A stretch of 9,048 bases of DNA from CAYHBO01 sp964354855 (lineage in GTDB: Bacteria; Babelota; Babeliae; Babelales; RVW-14). The notes below the pieces were generated by a model. It was not told the DNA's origin, did no database searches, and worked only from the letters and a program-made list of their open reading frames with translations. The position numbers and the translations under genes are program-made. Location: NCBI GenBank assembly GCA_964354855.1, contig CAYHBO010000054.1:1-9048 (forward strand), in the 5' to 3' direction. This document shows positions 7,185-9,048 of the stretch, one piece after another (positions within the stretch are counted from its first letter, which is position 1; every line of letters starts with the position of its first letter).

Positions 7185-7955
7185 ATTTTTAAGCGTATCC
7201 TCATTATTATTATGTTGAATCTTTCAAATATATATGCCAGCTCCATGGTTTATAACATTCGAATCGCTCAAATTACAAAACACCCAACCACAGATAAAAC
7301 AGCTAAGGCTAAAGAAGTAAAAGTTGAGACCCTAGTTTTTGATCAATTCCACAAAAAGATGAATGGCATCAAGCAAAATTTTGTAGGCGCTTTTGGATCG
7401 TTACTCTATAACTTCAAGCCCTACTACCTCAGAGGAGACCTTGCCGTCTCAAATATTCATGAAACGACCAAGATGAGCCCCGGTTTTTCAGGTACAGAAA
7501 CGGATGACCTTCTCCTTTCAGGTGGGCGTAATTTTATAATCAATAAGCACAATGACATCACCTTATCCGGATTATTCAGTATACCAACCCATCGTATGTA
7601 CCGATTACAACACACGGATTTTGGTTATAGTCAGGTAGGCATGGGGCTTCAGTTGGATGGCTTACATGCATTTTCTGAAACAAGTTCAATGATCTCTGCA
7701 ATAAGAAACGTATATTTCATACCAAGAATAGCCCTTGATAATACGCTCACAAAGCATACTTTTACACTGGGAAATATAGCAGACATCATGATTGGCTATA
7801 AACAACATTGGCCTCATCACGACATTGAACTTGGTTATTCTCTAGAATTTAGTTATAGAGCGAAAATCTCTCCAACCTTGGATGATAATGATATCGTAAA
7901 AAAACTAACTATACCAGAAGCAGTTTTTACACCGCCTACAAATATAAATTCTTAA
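7185..7955 (+). CDS. Outer-membrane beta-barrel-like protein, frameshifted near C-terminus
   Basis: As it stands the frame gives 256 residues from ATT 7185, or 247 from ATG 7212. With the ATT start the N-terminus is a textbook signal peptide: FKR, then ILIIIMLNLSNIYA, with cleavage likely near residue 18-19. From 7212 the basic end and half the hydrophobic core are lost. The mature part alternates polar and hydrophobic residues with turns, as in beta-barrels (for example DITLSGLFSIPTH and SQVGMGLQLDGLHAFSE, then a VYFIPR strand). The product is probably exported and outer-membrane. The last residues TPPTNINS do not look like a barrel end; the expected C-terminus sits in another frame downstream (7927-8074). 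Inserting one T in the T5 tract at 7924-7928 would join them into a 296-residue protein. Cotranslation with the upstream gene is likely. The family is unnamed to me; it recalls barrel proteins of Dependentiae, which is inference. Confidence 0.75.
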   Translation: MFKRILIIIMLNLSNIYASSMVYNIRIAQITKHPTTDKTAKAKEVKVETLVFDQFHKKMNGIKQNFVGAFGSLLYNFKPYYLRGDLAVSNIHETTKMSPGFSGTETDDLLLSGGRNFIINKHNDITLSGLFSIPTHRMYRLQHTDFGYSQVGMGLQLDGLHAFSETSSMISAIRNVYFIPRIALDNTLTKHTFTLGNIADIMIGYKQHWPHHDIELGYSLEFSYRAKISPTLDDNDIVKKLTIPEAVFTPPTNINS

Positions 7956-8074
7956 TTGAAGAGCTTCCGAATAGACTTCTGCTGTATTTCTCTTATGGGT
8001 TGGACAACTCTCCAAAACAATATGGGAATCACTTTATTCTTACCATCGTTGGCGCGTGGAGTATCACTTTTTAA
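7927..8074 (+). pseudogene. Displaced C-terminal barrel segment of the preceding gene
   Basis: In the frame one base off from the preceding gene, the sequence reads FYTAYKYKFLIEELPNR, then LLLYFSYGLDNSPKQYGNH, then FILTIVGAWSITF and a TAA at 8072-8074. This is two or three amphipathic strands ending in a terminal phenylalanine, the hallmark recognised by the BAM assembly machinery. It has no start or ribosome binding site of its own. It is best read as the true 3' end of the barrel gene, cut off by loss of one T at 7924-7928. The overlapping frame from TTG 7956 is a shadow. Confidence 0.72.
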
Positions 8075-8114
8075 AACTACGTTTAGAAGTTTTGACTCCA
8101 ACCCAAAAGAAACA

Positions 8115-8969
8115 TTATCCATTAGCTGCATCAACCCATTCATGATCAATAACTTTTATTTTATTTGCTTCTAACTTCTTCTTAGCAGCATCACTCACGT
8201 TTTTGCATTTCCAAATAATAACGGCCTCTAGACTTTTCATCCCCTTAATAACATCAATCTCTTCATCATTAAGTTGCGTACAATCAGAAAGATTAAGGAT
8301 CTTAAGATTTTTTGCATTTGTTCTAAGTGACTCAAATCCTAGATCAGTAACCTCTCTGCATCCAGCAAGAATCAAATGCTTTAGGGACGCACATTGCGAA
8401 ACTTCTCGAATAAATGCATTATCAACTTGAGTACAACCAGTAAGGTTAAGCTCTTCTATAGAACGGCACCCTTTTATTAATTGATAAATACCATCATCAG
8501 TAATTTCTGTGCAATGAGATAAATCAACTTTTTTTAACAGGGGACAACTCGCTACAATCACCTTAAGTACTTTATTAGTGATAGCCCTACATTTAAGATT
8601 CACTGCTTCTTTATAAGCATTTAATTTACTTGTAAGCCCAACGACAGTATCACCACTTTTCCATTCTATGCTTAACGTATCATTTTCTGTACGGTTAGAA
8701 CTTAACGGATCATTTCCTATATTTTTAAGTGCTTTTACAAGAGTCGTTTCTGTTAATGCTTTTATAAAGCCCGTATTTTCTTTTTTATGCGTATCTTCTT
8801 TTTTTTCTGATGAAACAAATACCCATTCATCATCGGCATCAACTTTAGAGGCTTTAGCAGGACTCGTATGGTGTCTGTTCTCCACCGATTCTTCCAATAC
8901 TGGTTTTCTATCTACAAAAGCAACCTCTCTTATCTCAGGCTTATGTAATGCATAGATTTGCTCTTGCAA
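8115..8969 (-). CDS. Leucine-rich-repeat protein, cysteine-containing (AMN1/F-box-LRR-like) type
   Basis: The 284-residue reading starts at a TTG (8969). The C-terminal 170 residues are about six LRRs of 25-26 residues in the cysteine-containing class: roughly 116-141, 142-167 (CPLLKKVDLSHCTEITDDG), 168-192 (CRSIEELNLTGCTQVDN), 193-218 (CASLKHLILAGCREVTDLG), 219-243 (LKILNLSDCTQLNDEE) and 244-269. Such repeats are typical of eukaryotic F-box and AMN1-like proteins and of bacteria living in protists, where they often serve in protein binding or ubiquitin-ligase mimicry. No F-box is visible. The first 100 residues are hydrophilic and probably disordered, with an acidic DADDEWVFV patch (44-52). 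No signal peptide or membrane segment is seen. The 5' end is doubtful: no in-frame ATG before codon 244, no Shine-Dalgarno before the TTG, and coding-like sequence upstream as far as a TAA at 9000-9002. It is convergent with the barrel gene, with 40 bp between the ends. The role as a host-directed effector is inference. Confidence 0.8.
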   Translation of the reverse strand: MQEQIYALHKPEIREVAFVDRKPVLEESVENRHHTSPAKASKVDADDEWVFVSSEKKEDTHKKENTGFIKALTETTLVKALKNIGNDPLSSNRTENDTLSIEWKSGDTVVGLTSKLNAYKEAVNLKCRAITNKVLKVIVASCPLLKKVDLSHCTEITDDGIYQLIKGCRSIEELNLTGCTQVDNAFIREVSQCASLKHLILAGCREVTDLGFESLRTNAKNLKILNLSDCTQLNDEEIDVIKGMKSLEAVIIWKCKNVSDAAKKKLEANKIKVIDHEWVDAANG

Positions 8970-9048
8970 CTCTTGGCTTTGAGAATCTTTTTCAGTGGCT
9001 TAGTCTAAATTGAAATGCAACACCTTTCAGATAGAATAGAAATCGCTA

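Noticed and set aside
8073..8093. AAAACT/AGTTTT inverted repeat between the convergent genes as a bidirectional terminator
   Set aside because: 6-bp A-T-rich stem with a 9-nt loop and no following T-run on the plus strand; too weak.
7952..8149. Minus-strand 65-codon frame and plus-strand 72-codon frame from TTG 7956
   Set aside because: Both overlap the displaced barrel C-terminus and the LRR gene end; the barrel reading ending in Phe is much more convincing.
8203..8955. Plus-strand open frames (8203-8430, 8668-8955) opposite the LRR gene
   Set aside because: Antisense shadows of the repeat-bearing frame; no ribosome binding sites.
1..9048. CRISPR arrays, tRNA or rRNA genes, riboswitches, alternative genetic code
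   Set aside because: No regularly spaced repeats or recognisable RNA genes were seen, and conserved proteins use all three standard stops normally.

Overview
This is an AT-rich (low-GC) bacterial window carrying a mix of intact housekeeping genes, broken mobile elements and lineage-specific proteins of unknown function. The standard bacterial code fits everywhere. Three things point to an amoeba- or protist-associated intracellular bacterium: a large orphan protein, an outer-membrane-type barrel and a cysteine-type leucine-rich-repeat protein. Candidatus Dependentiae (TM6/Babeliae) is my first guess and a Legionellales-like gammaproteobacterium my second. This is inferred from protein character, with no phylogenetic marker in the window.

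Layout. Positions 1-444 (minus) hold the N-terminal 148 residues of a class I SAM methyltransferase that runs off the left edge. Divergent from it, 658-1515 (plus) encodes an AadA-like aminoglycoside nucleotidyltransferase. Positions 1547-2308 (minus) are the corpse of a large serine recombinase, with a frame change and internal deletions. Positions 2446-3441 (plus) encode a full-length Sua5/TsaC-type threonylcarbamoyl-AMP synthase (tRNA t6A synthesis). Positions 3504-4308 are a defective IS30-family element with both 27-bp inverted repeats but a transposase missing its catalytic core. Positions 4330-4782 (plus) encode a YaiI/YqxD (UPF0178) protein starting 21 bp past the insertion sequence.

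The right half (4942-8074, plus) is a two-gene unit. A 743-residue orphan protein is followed, with its stop codon overlapping the next ribosome binding site, by an exported beta-barrel-like protein. That barrel gene has two oddities: its best start is an ATT codon that completes a signal peptide, and a T5 tract near the end appears to have lost one T. The true C-terminal barrel segment, ending in Phe, is therefore left in another frame (to 8074). Convergent with it, 8115-8969 (minus) encodes a leucine-rich-repeat protein with no ATG near its 5' end.

The metabolic genes do not form one pathway. The common theme is gene decay and mobile-element traffic around a few conserved core genes, next to candidate host-interaction or envelope genes. 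Several lesions are single-base events, so sequencing or assembly error must be excluded before calling them biological.
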